64,000 nucleotides of DNA, taken from positions 124,001 to 188,000 of the forward strand of contig JASBTD010000063.1 of assembly GCA_030148605.1 (NCBI GenBank). The letters run 5' to 3'. Each line of letters starts with the position of its first letter. The stretch's first letter is position 1. The notes beneath the pieces were generated by a model that did not search any database, was not told the DNA's origin, and was given only the letters and a program-made list of their open reading frames with translations. Positions 37,056 through 45,366 of this stretch are shown piece by piece. The position numbers and the translations under genes are program-made. Source of the stretch: Erythrobacter sp. (GTDB lineage Bacteria > Pseudomonadota > Alphaproteobacteria > Sphingomonadales > Sphingomonadaceae).

Positions 37056-37083
37056 TATTTACACCAGTGATAACTTACCGCAA
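37056..37083 (-). promoter_or_regulatory. possible promoter of the cobA-cysH operon
   Basis: Reading the minus strand, TTGCGG is followed after 16 bases by TAAATA, a weak match to the sigma-70 type -35 and -10 elements, about 70 bases before the cobA ATG. It is the most AT-rich stretch in the gap between mscS and cobA. Reading by eye only; no regulator site is assigned. Confidence 0.35.
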
Positions 37084-37085
37084 GA

Positions 37086-38153
37086 TTATGATTTGGAACG
37101 TGAATCTTCCCGCGCATGCAGCGCTTCGATCAGCTGGTCGAACTGTTTGCTGGTGCGGATATGCAAATCGCGCTGCGGGAACGGGATTTCGATGTCATGC
37201 TCCAGGAACAGTTTCCACATGCGCTTCAGCACGTCGGAGCGCACATTTCCCATCCCCTCTTCCGGGTCATCGATCCAGAATCGGATCTCGAAATCGACTG
37301 AACTGTCACCAAAGCCGACCATGAATGCGCGCGGTTCGGGCGTGTTGAGAACGCGCGGTGTGTCTTTGGCAGCTTGCAGCAACAGCTCTTCAACCAGATC
37401 CATGTCCATTTCATAGGACACTCCGACAGGAACCTTCACCCGCACATCGCGCGAGCTGTAAGACCAGTTGACCACCTGATTGATCATCAGGTTTTCGTTC
37501 GGGATCAGATATTCGGTGCGGTCGCGGGTCACGACAGAGATAGCGCGGATCCCGATCTTGCGAATCTGGCCAAAGCTTTCCTGCCCGGCCTGGTCAGTCA
37601 CGGAAATCACGTCACCCGGTTTGATGGATTTGTCCATCAACAGGATGATCCCCGCAATCAGGTTACCGAATGTCTTCTGCAGGCCGAAACCGATGGCGAG
37701 ACCGAAGGCGCCGGAAAACACCGCCAGAGCCGTGAGATCGATCCCCAGCATGTCGATCCCGATGAAGAAGGCCGCTGCCCAGATGAAGATCGCGGAGATT
37801 TTCTGCGACAGCAGCCGCTGCGTATCATCCAGCCGGGTCGCGCGTTTGAGCAATGACGCGGCAAAGCGCGTGATTGTCCAGGCGACCAGGATCACCAGCA
37901 GGATCACTGACAGCGCAATCAAGCCATCCAGCAGCGAAAAGCGCGTTTCACCGAATGTCAGCGCCCAGGCATCCAGCGTGTCGATAACGCTGGCGGCGGT
38001 TTCGCTTTGCGAAGAGACGGTTTCCTTGAAGCCCTCGGTCGCGGCCAAGGCATCTTGTGCCTTGGGCGGGGCTTCTTCGGCCAGGCTCCACGCCTGCCCG
38101 GGCGGAGCGGGCGTTTCAGATGGCGCGGGAACAGGCGGGGTCGAAGTTGTCAT
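37086..38153 (-). CDS. MscS family mechanosensitive channel
   Basis: A 355-residue inner-membrane channel that releases solutes under osmotic downshock. It has a long Pro/Glu-rich N-terminus (about 75 residues, unusual for small MscS), three hydrophobic segments from about 78 to 180, the pore-helix region ALAVFSGAFGLAIGFGLQKTFGN (Gly/Ala packing) near residue 160, and the MscS beta domain (IKPGDVISVTDQAG, VVTRDRTEYLIPNENLM). The ATG at 38153 makes an ATGA overlap with the upstream PLP enzyme gene; the nine extra residues of the track ORF are rejected. Confidence 0.9.
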   Translation of the reverse strand: MTTSTPPVPAPSETPAPPGQAWSLAEEAPPKAQDALAATEGFKETVSSQSETAASVIDTLDAWALTFGETRFSLLDGLIALSVILLVILVAWTITRFAASLLKRATRLDDTQRLLSQKISAIFIWAAAFFIGIDMLGIDLTALAVFSGAFGLAIGFGLQKTFGNLIAGIILLMDKSIKPGDVISVTDQAGQESFGQIRKIGIRAISVVTRDRTEYLIPNENLMINQVVNWSYSSRDVRVKVPVGVSYEMDMDLVEELLLQAAKDTPRVLNTPEPRAFMVGFGDSSVDFEIRFWIDDPEEGMGNVRSDVLKRMWKLFLEHDIEIPFPQRDLHIRTSKQFDQLIEALHAREDSRSKS

Positions 38154-39358
38154 AGCTCTTTCATCGCAGCAAAGCCGCATTCGAGATCGGCGACAAGATC
38201 TTTCGGATCTTCAAGGCCGATCGATAGTCTAACGCCCAGCCTGTCTTCCGGGTCCCAACCCGCGCGCGGCCATTCGGTGGCGGCGCGGATCGATGCCGGG
38301 TCAAACGGCAGTGCGAGGCTTTCATATCCGCCCCAGCTGTAACCGATGCCGAACAGTTCAAGTGCATCGACAAAGCGCGCACGTGCCGCCTCGTCGCCAC
38401 CTTTCAATACGAAGCTGAAAAGGCCGCAAGCGCCGGTGAAGTCGCGTTGCCACAGTCCATAGCTGCCATCGCCGGGCAGCATGGGGCAAAGCACATGGGC
38501 GACTTCAGGACGGGTCTTGAGCCATTGTGCGATCTCAACCGCGCTTGCGGTCGATTGTTCCAGACGCAGGCCCATGGTTCTGAGGCCGCGCAAGGCCAGC
38601 GAGGCATCATCGGGAGAGACGACCTGGCCCAATTGCTGGCTGGTAAGCCTGAGCGCGCGATACCAGCGCTCGCCCGCGCTCGCAGAACCCATCATCATGT
38701 CCGAATGGCCGCTGACATGTTTTGTCAGGCTGGTCACACTGATATCGCAGCCATGCTCAAGCGCGGGGAAACCCAGCGACGTTGCCCAGGTGTTGTCGAT
38801 CAGGCTGACTGCACCTTGCTCGCGCGCAAAGGCGGCCATGGCGGGCACATCGCACACTTCCATCGTCAGGCTGCCGGGGCTTTCCAGCCACACCGCACGG
38901 GTCTTGTCGCAAAAGGCAGCGCGATAGGCCTCCAGGTCGAGCGGATCGAAGAAGCGGTGCTCAATGCCCCATTTCTTCAGCAAGCCGCGCGCGATATTGC
39001 GGCTGGGTTCGTAGGAATTGTCGCTCACCAGAAGGACGTCATCCGGGCGCAGAACCGCCATCAATGCGCCTGCAATCGCGGCAACCCCGCTGGGGTAAAG
39101 CACTGTGCCATGCGCGCCCGGCTCAAGCCCGGTCAGCGCCTCTGCCAGTGCCCATTGCGTGGGAGCGCCGCGCCGTCCGTAATAGAATGTGCCGTCATTA
39201 TTATCGCCGAGCGCGGCCTTGCGATCGGCTTCGCTCTCGTAAAGATGCGTGCTCGCGCGCCAGACGGGCGGGTTGACCACCGGTCCGGTCCAGCGCTTGT
39301 CCCGCCCGGCTTCGACCAGCCTGGTCGCGGTTCTATGCGGCGGGCGCTGTTTGCTCAT
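38150..39358 (-). CDS. cystathionine beta-lyase/gamma-family PLP enzyme
   Basis: A 402-residue Cys/Met-metabolism PLP enzyme. Visible are YGRRGAPTQWALAEAL, LYPSGVAAIAGALM, LIDNTWATSLGFPALEHGCDISV and the PLP lysine in SLTKHVSGHSD (about residue 214). Sequence of this type is commonly annotated as cystathionine beta-lyase (MetC), splitting cystathionine to homocysteine; a gamma-lyase or desulfhydrase activity is possible. It sits between sseA and mscS with 4-base overlaps on both sides, which ties it to sulfur metabolism. Confidence 0.85.
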   Translation of the reverse strand: MSKQRPPHRTATRLVEAGRDKRWTGPVVNPPVWRASTHLYESEADRKAALGDNNDGTFYYGRRGAPTQWALAEALTGLEPGAHGTVLYPSGVAAIAGALMAVLRPDDVLLVSDNSYEPSRNIARGLLKKWGIEHRFFDPLDLEAYRAAFCDKTRAVWLESPGSLTMEVCDVPAMAAFAREQGAVSLIDNTWATSLGFPALEHGCDISVTSLTKHVSGHSDMMMGSASAGERWYRALRLTSQQLGQVVSPDDASLALRGLRTMGLRLEQSTASAVEIAQWLKTRPEVAHVLCPMLPGDGSYGLWQRDFTGACGLFSFVLKGGDEAARARFVDALELFGIGYSWGGYESLALPFDPASIRAATEWPRAGWDPEDRLGVRLSIGLEDPKDLVADLECGFAAMKEL

Positions 39359-40197
39359 AGCGAGACCGTGGCCTTGGGCGTGCGCGGATCGCTGCCCCAG
39401 TCGAGCCAGCTGCCATCGTAAAGCGCGGTGTCATCCCGGCCCAAAAGGTGGAGCGCGAACAACAGTACGCAGGCGGTCACCCCGCTGCCGCAAGTGGTGA
39501 CGATCGGGCGATCGTTATCCAGCCCGGCATCGCCAAATATTTCGCTTAGCTCTTCAAGCGGTTTGAAGGTGCCGTCTTCATTGAACAGCGTTGCGAAGGG
39601 CAGGTTGCACGAACCGGGGATATGCCCGGTCGGCTGCCCGTGCACTGTGTCGACCGTTGTCCCGGTAAAGCGGCCTTTGTCGCGCGCATCGAGCACCTGC
39701 GCGTCACAGCTTTCGATATTCGCGAGCATGTCAGACTTGAAGCGCATCCGGTCTGGCGCGGGGAGCGAGAAGCTCTGCGCGCGCGCCGGTTGTGCGCCGC
39801 CGCTTTCGAGCTCGCGGCCTTCAGCTTTCCATTTGCCCAAGCCGCCATCAAGGATCGCGACATCGCCAAGCCCGTGCGCACGGCACAGGAACCATGCGCG
39901 CGCTGCGGTCTTCACTGCGGAATCGTCATAGAACACGATCCGGCTTTCGGGGCTGGCGCCGCAACGCGCAAGTTCCATCGCCAACTGCTCGGGGCGCGGA
40001 AAGGCTTGCGGCACATCAGACGTGTCATCAACCAGCCCGGCGAGGTTGAAAAAGCGTGCGCCCGGGATGTACGCGGCTGCGAATTCTTCCGCTGCATCTC
40101 GCCCCGCTGCGGGCAAGTGCAGGCTGGCATCCAGCACGACCAGATCCTCGCTGCCGAGCTGGTCTGCAAGCCATTGTGTGGAAACGAGACTGTCCAT
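39355..40197 (-). CDS. sseA: 3-mercaptopyruvate sulfurtransferase (rhodanese)
   Basis: Moves sulfur from 3-mercaptopyruvate to thiols or cyanide. The 280-residue protein has two rhodanese domains; the C-terminal one carries the active-site loop CGSGVTAC (catalytic Cys about 234), with CGSG typical of mercaptopyruvate enzymes instead of CRxxxR of thiosulfate rhodaneses. Start MDSLVSTQWLADQL at 40197 is normal; the track ORF adds 33 Arg-rich residues from the leader. Its stop overlaps the PLP lyase as ATGA. Confidence 0.92.
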   Translation of the reverse strand: MDSLVSTQWLADQLGSEDLVVLDASLHLPAAGRDAAEEFAAAYIPGARFFNLAGLVDDTSDVPQAFPRPEQLAMELARCGASPESRIVFYDDSAVKTAARAWFLCRAHGLGDVAILDGGLGKWKAEGRELESGGAQPARAQSFSLPAPDRMRFKSDMLANIESCDAQVLDARDKGRFTGTTVDTVHGQPTGHIPGSCNLPFATLFNEDGTFKPLEELSEIFGDAGLDNDRPIVTTCGSGVTACVLLFALHLLGRDDTALYDGSWLDWGSDPRTPKATVSL

Positions 40198-40246
40198 TGA
40201 TGGGAGGAGTAGCGCTGCGCGAAGCGTCCGTCGAGAGGCTGTGCCT

Positions 40247-41410
40247 TTAATCCAGCGCTTTGGCCAAGGCTCCTTCGTAGCCGCTGGGCGGGCCATTGAG
40301 CGGCAGCGGGTGGACGCGCGCGCCGACAGAGCCCGTTCCCAAACCGATCAGGAAGGTACGCAGCAGAGGCTCGACCTGCGGGTTATCCACACGAAGCCGC
40401 GCAAGCGGAACGCAAAGCGGCACTTGCCCCTGCTGGAACAGTTCGATTTCGGAAATTGGCAAGCGCAATTCCCCGCTCACAACCGCGCTTTGGTGCGGGC
40501 CGACACGTTCGACAGTAGCAATAGGGGGCAATTGTGCCGCAATGGTCGCAACCTGTTGCTCGACCGGCAGGTTGCGCCGCGCGCTCACCATGTCGGCTGA
40601 CACCGCAAGGTCGCGCACTGCGCGGTCTGAGCGATTGGCAATCGTGACCCGGAAATTGAGTGTGAGCGCCATCATGCTGCGCGTGAGCCGCTCCACCTCA
40701 AGCGTTGCGACGATGCGCGCTTTCTCAGCTGCAGGTGACGCGCCGGGGCCTATGCCGCCCTGATCCACAATCGGAGGCTCGATTTGCGGCGCTGGTCGAT
40801 TGGCGCGCCGCCGCGCCATGGCCCAGCCGCCCAGAATGCCCAGCAGCAACGCAAGCAAGAGGCCAGCTGCCCAGGGCCACCATTGCGGCAAGGAAAGGCT
40901 GCCCTTCTCTGCGCTCGCTGCATCTGCAATGTCAGGCGTTGCAGGCGCGATCGGTTCAGGCTTGAATTGCGGCAAACCGTCTAGCGCTGACGGGGATTCG
41001 GCTGGACCGGCTGGTTGCTGTGCGGGCTGGGTGGTCGCCGGGTCAGGGGCTGCCTGCGCCGGTGCAGGCGAAGGCGTGCTGCGGGCCGCAGGTGTAGCCG
41101 ATGTTGGCGACGGGGTTGGAGTCGGAGACCGGGAGGCGGGCGATTCCTGCCCGGTTGGCACCGCTGCGTTGCCGGTCGGGCTGGGAATTGGGCTGGGGCG
41201 GGGTGTCGGGCTCGGGGTAGGGCTATCCGTCGGAATAACGCGCGGTGCGATCGGGACCGGCCCGGCATCATCCGCAGGCCCTTCGACTGTGGGTGTCGGC
41301 GTAGGGTTGGGCGGGAGCGTGAAATCCTGCACGCGTTGCTGCGCGGCAAGCGGTGATGCGATCAACGCAGCGGCAAGGGCAATCGAAGAGGTGCAAATAC
41401 GGGTCATCAT
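40247..41410 (-). CDS. exported/membrane protein with Thr/Pro/Ser-rich linker, unknown function
   Basis: I recognise no family. The 387-residue protein has a signal peptide (SIALAAALIASPLAAQQ), about 140 residues dominated by Pro, Thr, Ser and Ala (repeated TPTPSPT-like units), a single membrane segment (PWAAGLLLALLLGILGGWAMA), an RRR stop signal, and a C-terminal domain of about 150 residues (TLNFRVTIANRSDRAVRDLAV) that looks like beta-sandwich sequence. So the linker would face the periplasm and the domain the cytoplasm. The ATG pair at 41410/41407 has no clear ribosome site. It precedes sseA by 49 bases and is divergent from queF. Confidence 0.65.
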   Translation of the reverse strand: MMTRICTSSIALAAALIASPLAAQQRVQDFTLPPNPTPTPTVEGPADDAGPVPIAPRVIPTDSPTPSPTPRPSPIPSPTGNAAVPTGQESPASRSPTPTPSPTSATPAARSTPSPAPAQAAPDPATTQPAQQPAGPAESPSALDGLPQFKPEPIAPATPDIADAASAEKGSLSLPQWWPWAAGLLLALLLGILGGWAMARRRANRPAPQIEPPIVDQGGIGPGASPAAEKARIVATLEVERLTRSMMALTLNFRVTIANRSDRAVRDLAVSADMVSARRNLPVEQQVATIAAQLPPIATVERVGPHQSAVVSGELRLPISEIELFQQGQVPLCVPLARLRVDNPQVEPLLRTFLIGLGTGSVGARVHPLPLNGPPSGYEGALAKALD

Positions 41411-41515
41411 GCGCAGCAGGTGATGTGAAGCGGGAGGCGCGCTGAATAGTGAGTGAACCCGCGCGCGTATAGCCAATCTCTTGCGCTCGGCGTCACTTCG
41501 CGGCAACAGCGCTGC

Positions 41516-41974
41516 ATGAGCGACACACCAAACCCGCAATTCCTTGGCAAGCAGACCGATCTGCCAGCCTCGCCCGAGCAGGCGCAGCTCGATTACGTGC
41601 CCAATCCGCGCGCCGGCGCGCTGTATCTGGTGCGTTTTGCTGCGCCGGAGTTCACTTCGCTATGCCCCGTCACAGGCCAGCCGGATTTTGCGCATCTCGT
41701 GATCGACTATGCGCCTGACAAGTCAATCGTCGAATCGAAAAGCCTGAAGCTGTTTCTCGGATCGTTTCGCAATCACAACGGCTTTCACGAGGATGTGACG
41801 GTTGGCATCGGCCAGCGGCTGGCAGCGGAAATGAAGCCCAAATGGCTGCGCATCGGCGGATATTGGTATCCGCGCGGCGGCATCCCGATTGATGTGTTCT
41901 GGCAGACGGGGTCTGCGCCTGAAGGGCTATGGGTGCCGGATCAGGGTGTCGCCAGCTACCGCGGGCGGGGGTAA
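41516..41974 (+). CDS. queF: NADPH-dependent 7-cyano-7-deazaguanine (preQ0) reductase
   Basis: Reduces preQ0 to preQ1 in queuosine synthesis. The 152-residue protein is the short, unimodular QueF: the nucleophilic Cys in [13 protein letters not shown] (about residue 50), the family motif [15 protein letters not shown] (about 72-86) and the acid in GFHEDV. The ATG at 41516 is chosen because the 21 upstream residues of the track ORF are unlike QueF. No preQ1 riboswitch is visible in front, and other queuosine genes are not in the window. Confidence 0.93.
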   Translation: MSDTPNPQFLGKQTDLPASPEQAQLDYVPNPRAGALYLVRFAAPEFTSLCPVTGQPDFAHLVIDYAPDKSIVESKSLKLFLGSFRNHNGFHEDVTVGIGQRLAAEMKPKWLRIGGYWYPRGGIPIDVFWQTGSAPEGLWVPDQGVASYRGRG

Positions 41975-42029
41975 GGAGCCTTTTCTCATTGTCGCGGCAG
42001 CCAGAGGGCGACTGCCCGACCGCAGCAAT

Positions 42030-42045
42030 GCGACCTTCAGGTCGC
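42030..42045. repeat. small hairpin in the queF/tRNA-Thr gap
   Basis: GCGACC and GGTCGC pair perfectly around TTCA. It lies in the 134-base gap between the stop of queF and the 3' end of the tRNA on the other strand, and may end one or both transcripts, though no T-run follows. Nothing else is seen in this gap. Confidence 0.4.
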
Positions 42046-42108
42046 GTGAGCGAGGAAAGCCAAGTGAGCGGACGCGAACGCCGGCGCTTGAGGCCAACTA
42101 AATGAAAA

Positions 42109-42184
<76 letters not shown>

Positions 42185-42211
42185 ACGGGCTTCAGGGAGA
42201 GGCCCTTTGGT

Positions 42212-43096
42212 TCAAAGCGCGCCAAATGTCCAGCCCTCAGTTGCCGCAATTTCAGGGGTAAGGCCCTTGGGTTGCCAATAGCGCGCGTCTTGCCCGATTT
42301 TGCGCAGCCACGCGGCGGTCACCAGAGCGTCAGACGAGTGGTCATCAATCGGCCCGTCACCCCGCACCGGAGGTGATCCCAGCTGGGCCAGTGCCTGATT
42401 CAGCTCTTCGTAGCTGCGCAGCTTCGTCTTTGCCCCGCTCACGCCGCCACCGCGCGCAGCGATGCTGGTGTACATCTCCAGCACCACGGGGCCGCTGCCT
42501 GGCAAGGGATCGATCGGCCAGACCGAGACATGGCCTTTGAGGCGATGCAGCATCCGCATGCCGGTGAGGCTGGACTTGCCGACCTGCGCCGCGCCGACCA
42601 GGTTGAAATTGCTTACCGGGCGCACGCCTTGCTGCCGCTGCGCCTGTTCCGCACGGCGAAACCGGCCTTCGCGCGTGGCGGCATCGGACAAATGAAAGCG
42701 GTCGCCGACATGTTCCTTCGAATGGCGGAAATAGCGAGAGGCCTGCTCGTGGCATACAAAGCTGCCGCATTCGAGATGAGGGTCATCGGCGCAGATTTCG
42801 TCGATCAGCGCCCACAACGACCGGGCGTTCCGCGGGCTCTGCTCCCAACCCGGAAAAAACGCGCCTGCATCGGCGAAAGGCAGCGACACGCCAAGGTCCA
42901 TACCCACCAGCGTATCGCGCGGAATTTCGTCGCGTAGCAGTTCCAGCACTTCGATCCGTGCCCAGCCGCGCTTTGGCGGCTCGACCAGCACCGGCGGGCC
43001 GCCTGTCGCATCGGCCAGCGAAAGCGCGATACCTTTTTGGCGCTCGCCCTTGGCACCGGACCAGTCGATGGCCAGGAAATGGGAGAACTGTCTCAC
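42212..43096 (-). CDS. DUF429-like protein (RNase H-like fold), unknown function
   Basis: The 294-residue protein starts with FLAIDWSGAKGERQKGIAL and has VGMDLGVSLPFADAG and, late, DDHSSDALVTAAWL. This pattern, an Asp in the first strand, a second Asp after VGMDL and a DA(L)xxA helix, fits DUF429-type predicted nucleases with an RNase H-like fold. Activity is not shown. The GTG at 43096 puts the first beta strand near the N-terminus; the track TTG start would read through a REP hairpin. Gene order: downstream of rarA on the same strand, before tRNA-Thr. Confidence 0.65.
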   Translation of the reverse strand: MRQFSHFLAIDWSGAKGERQKGIALSLADATGGPPVLVEPPKRGWARIEVLELLRDEIPRDTLVGMDLGVSLPFADAGAFFPGWEQSPRNARSLWALIDEICADDPHLECGSFVCHEQASRYFRHSKEHVGDRFHLSDAATREGRFRRAEQAQRQQGVRPVSNFNLVGAAQVGKSSLTGMRMLHRLKGHVSVWPIDPLPGSGPVVLEMYTSIAARGGGVSGAKTKLRSYEELNQALAQLGSPPVRGDGPIDDHSSDALVTAAWLRKIGQDARYWQPKGLTPEIAATEGWTFGAL

Positions 43097-43104
43097 GAGT
43101 GTGA

Positions 43105-43173
43105 GCTCCCGCGAAGGCGGGAGCCTTCCTCCACCAAGCGCCAAATGGCAGGAGACCCCCGCTTTCGCGGGGG
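43105..43173. repeat. paired REP-like palindromes (copy 1)
   Basis: Hairpin a is GCTCCCGC-GAAG-GCGGGAGC (43105-43124); hairpin b is CCCCCGC-TTTC-GCGGGGG (43156-43173). They lie 48 bases apart centre to centre, in opposite sense (GAAG against TTTC), joined by about 30 bases with CTCCACCAA. A second element of the same plan is at 48345-48417. The unit sits between the rarA stop and the DUF429 start. Confidence 0.75.
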
Positions 43174-43174
43174 A

Positions 43175-44500
43175 TCACACATGTTTGCGCTCCTGCCGCA
43201 AGTGGTCCCAATAGGCGATCCGTTCGCGCACCTTGCGCTCAAACCCGCGCTCTACGGGTGCGTAATAGGTCTGCGGCTCCATTTCCTCTGGCCAGTAATT
43301 CGCGCCTGAAAAGCCTTCATCCGCGTCGTGATCATAGGCATAGCCTTTGCCATATCCCACCTCCTTCATCAGCTGCGTCGGCGCATTGAGGATGTTCTGC
43401 GGCGGCATCAGGCTGCCGGTTTCCTTCGCGCTTTTCCAGGCGGCTTTCTGCGCAGCATAGGCGGCGTTCGATTTGGGCGCGGTCGCACAATACAGGCAGG
43501 CCTGCACAATCGCGAGCTCGCCTTCGGGTGAGCCGAGGAAGTCGTAAGCGTCCTTGGCGGCAAGGCATTGCGTGAGCGCTTGCGGGTCTGCCAGGCCGAT
43601 GTCCTCGCTGGCGAAGCGCACCAGCCGGCGCAGCACGTAAAGCGGCTCTTCACCCGCCACCAGCATCCGCGCCAAATAATAGAGCGCGGCCTGCGGATCG
43701 CTGCCGCGCAGGCTTTTGTGCAGGGCGCTGATGAGGTTGTAATGCCCCTCACGGTCCTTGTCATAGACCGCCATGCGTCGCTGAAGAAACTTGCCGAGGC
43801 CTGCCGGATCAAGCGGCGCATCGATCTGCGCATTGTAGAGTGTCTCGGCCTGGTTGAGCAGGAATCGCCCGTCACCATCCGCACTCGCGATCAGCGCGTC
43901 GCGCGCGTCAGCATCAAGTGGCAGCGAGCCTTCAAGCGCTTCTGCGCGTTCCAGCAGCCTGCCAAGCGCTGCATGGTCGATCCGTTCAAGGATCAGCACC
44001 TGCGCGCGGCTAAGCAGTGCAGCGTTGAGCTCGAAGCTGGGGTTTTCCGTGGTCGCGCCGACCAGCGTGACAGTGCCGCGCTCGACAAAGGGCAGAAAGC
44101 CGTCCTGCTGCGCGCGATTGAAACGGTGGATCTCATCCACGAACAGCAGGGTCTTCTGACCTGCGCTGGCCATCTTGTCCGCTTCGGCAAAGGCTTTCTT
44201 GAGGTCTGCCACGCCAGAGAAGACCGCGCTCACTGCAACAAACCGCATACCCACGGCGTCGGCCAGCAGGCGCGCGATGCTGGTCTTGCCCGTTCCCGGC
44301 GGCCCCCACAGGATCATGCTCGACAGGTTGTCCGCAGCCACCATGCGCCCGATCGCGCCGTCCGGCCCGGTCAGGTGCTCTTGCCCGAAAACCTCGGCAA
44401 GCGTGCGCGGGCGCAAGCGGTCCGCCAGCGGCGCGTCATCGCGCGGTTCATCCGGCCCGGAAGAGGGCGGGTGAGGGTCATCAGCAAACAGATCAGCCAT
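43175..44500 (-). CDS. rarA: replication-associated recombination protein RarA (MgsA)
   Basis: AAA+ ATPase acting at stalled forks, related to clamp loaders. The 441-residue protein has RPRTLAEVFGQEHLTG, Walker A ILWGPPGTGKTSIARLL, Walker B LLFVDEIHRFNRAQQD, sensor 1 VGATTENPSFELN, and the C-terminal tetramer domain (MPPQNILNAPTQLMKEVGYGKGY). MADLFADD at 44500 is the usual N-terminus; the 17 codons before it are leader. It is divergent from the PadR regulator. Confidence 0.94.
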   Translation of the reverse strand: MADLFADDPHPPSSGPDEPRDDAPLADRLRPRTLAEVFGQEHLTGPDGAIGRMVAADNLSSMILWGPPGTGKTSIARLLADAVGMRFVAVSAVFSGVADLKKAFAEADKMASAGQKTLLFVDEIHRFNRAQQDGFLPFVERGTVTLVGATTENPSFELNAALLSRAQVLILERIDHAALGRLLERAEALEGSLPLDADARDALIASADGDGRFLLNQAETLYNAQIDAPLDPAGLGKFLQRRMAVYDKDREGHYNLISALHKSLRGSDPQAALYYLARMLVAGEEPLYVLRRLVRFASEDIGLADPQALTQCLAAKDAYDFLGSPEGELAIVQACLYCATAPKSNAAYAAQKAAWKSAKETGSLMPPQNILNAPTQLMKEVGYGKGYAYDHDADEGFSGANYWPEEMEPQTYYAPVERGFERKVRERIAYWDHLRQERKHV

Positions 44501-44567
44501 TGGTCGAGTGTCATAAGCTGTTCGTCGCTCAATGCCACACTGCTCTTGCAAAGTGCGTTCTACGATA

Positions 44568-44589
44568 TATCTTAGAGCTATCGAAGATA
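44568..44589. promoter_or_regulatory. inverted repeat in the rarA/padR divergent promoter (possible PadR operator)
   Basis: TATCTT (44568-44573) and AAGATA (44584-44589) form an inverted repeat with a 10-base spacer, 20 bases before the PadR-type gene. PadR repressors often bind such dyads in their own promoters. It is in the AT-rich part of the gap. By-eye assignment. Confidence 0.45.
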
Positions 44590-44608
44590 GTCGGAAGAGA
44601 GTTATACA

Positions 44609-45262
44609 ATGACCTGGAACAGATCACGCGGCGGTTGGAACAATCTGGGGCCAATGATTGCCATGGCAATGGCTTCGGCCGCCAATGAATGGGAAGACGA
44701 ATTTGGAGGTGCACGCCGCCGCCGGTCGCGCGATTGGCAGGATGGCGCGCGCAGTCGCAAGCGCCGTGGCCGCATGTTCGGCTCGGGCGAGTTGCGCCTG
44801 GCGCTGCTGGCACTGATCAATGAAGAGCCGCGCCACGGCTATGAGCTGATCAAGGCGATCGAGGACATGACCGGCGGTGCCTATGCACCAAGCCCGGGTG
44901 CGGTCTATCCGACACTGCAAATGCTCGAGGAAGAAGGCCAGATCAAACAGGCCAAGCCCAAAGGCAAGAGCAAATCGGACGATGAAGAAGGCACCGGCAA
45001 GAAGCCGTTCGAAGTGACCAAGTCAGGCGCGGCAGAGCTGGAAGATCGCGCGGACGAAGTCGACGAATTGATGGAGCGCCTGAACGAGCATGGCTACCGT
45101 GCGGAAAAGGTGAAGGAGCGCTCGCCTGACCTGTTTCGTGCGATGGGTAACCTTGCCTCCGTGCTGAAAAACCGCGCCAAGGCAGGCAAGCTTGACAAGG
45201 ATACGGTCGACCAGATCGTTGATATTATTGACGAAGTCGCCAAGCGTATCGAGCGTCTGTAA
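44609..45262 (+). CDS. PadR family transcriptional regulator
   Basis: A 217-residue regulator. The winged helix is at about residues 57-125: GELRLALLALINEEPRHGYELIKAIEDM and GAVYPTLQMLEEEGQI are the PadR signature. It is preceded by a 50-residue basic N-terminus (GGARRRRSRDWQDGARSRKRR) and followed by a helical dimer part (ELEDRADEVDELMERLNEHGY). An inserted KPKGKSKSDDEEGTGKK loop sits in the wing. The regulated genes are not evident; autoregulation through 44568-44589 is plausible. GC-rich codons as in its neighbours. Confidence 0.88.
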   Translation: MTWNRSRGGWNNLGPMIAMAMASAANEWEDEFGGARRRRSRDWQDGARSRKRRGRMFGSGELRLALLALINEEPRHGYELIKAIEDMTGGAYAPSPGAVYPTLQMLEEEGQIKQAKPKGKSKSDDEEGTGKKPFEVTKSGAAELEDRADEVDELMERLNEHGYRAEKVKERSPDLFRAMGNLASVLKNRAKAGKLDKDTVDQIVDIIDEVAKRIERL

Positions 45263-45317
45263 ATGCAGCAGCCCAAAGGTTTAATGCATTTGCGCTGACC
45301 AGCTGAATCTGGCTAAT

Positions 45318-45363
45318 CTCCCCTCCATTGAGCCGGCTCCATGCCGGACGGGAGGGGAGTTTT
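45318..45363 (+). promoter_or_regulatory. leader hairpin enclosing the ribosome binding site of the next gene
   Basis: CTCCCCTCC (45318-45326) pairs perfectly with GGAGGGGAG (45351-45359), and CCGGC/GCCGG forms a second stem inside. The 3' arm contains the Shine-Dalgarno GGAGG, and TTTT follows directly, 3 bases before the ATG at 45367. So the same RNA fold looks like an attenuator and would also hide the ribosome site. Seen directly; role inferred. Confidence 0.6.
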
Positions 45364-45366
45364 CAC

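Noticed and set aside
40384-40392. TTATCCACA, a DnaA-box match
   Set aside because: Lies inside the coding region of the Pro-rich membrane protein with no other boxes; likely chance.
41411-41515. preQ1 riboswitch before queF
   Set aside because: No preQ1 aptamer text (short stem with A-rich tail) is present in the 105-base divergent gap.
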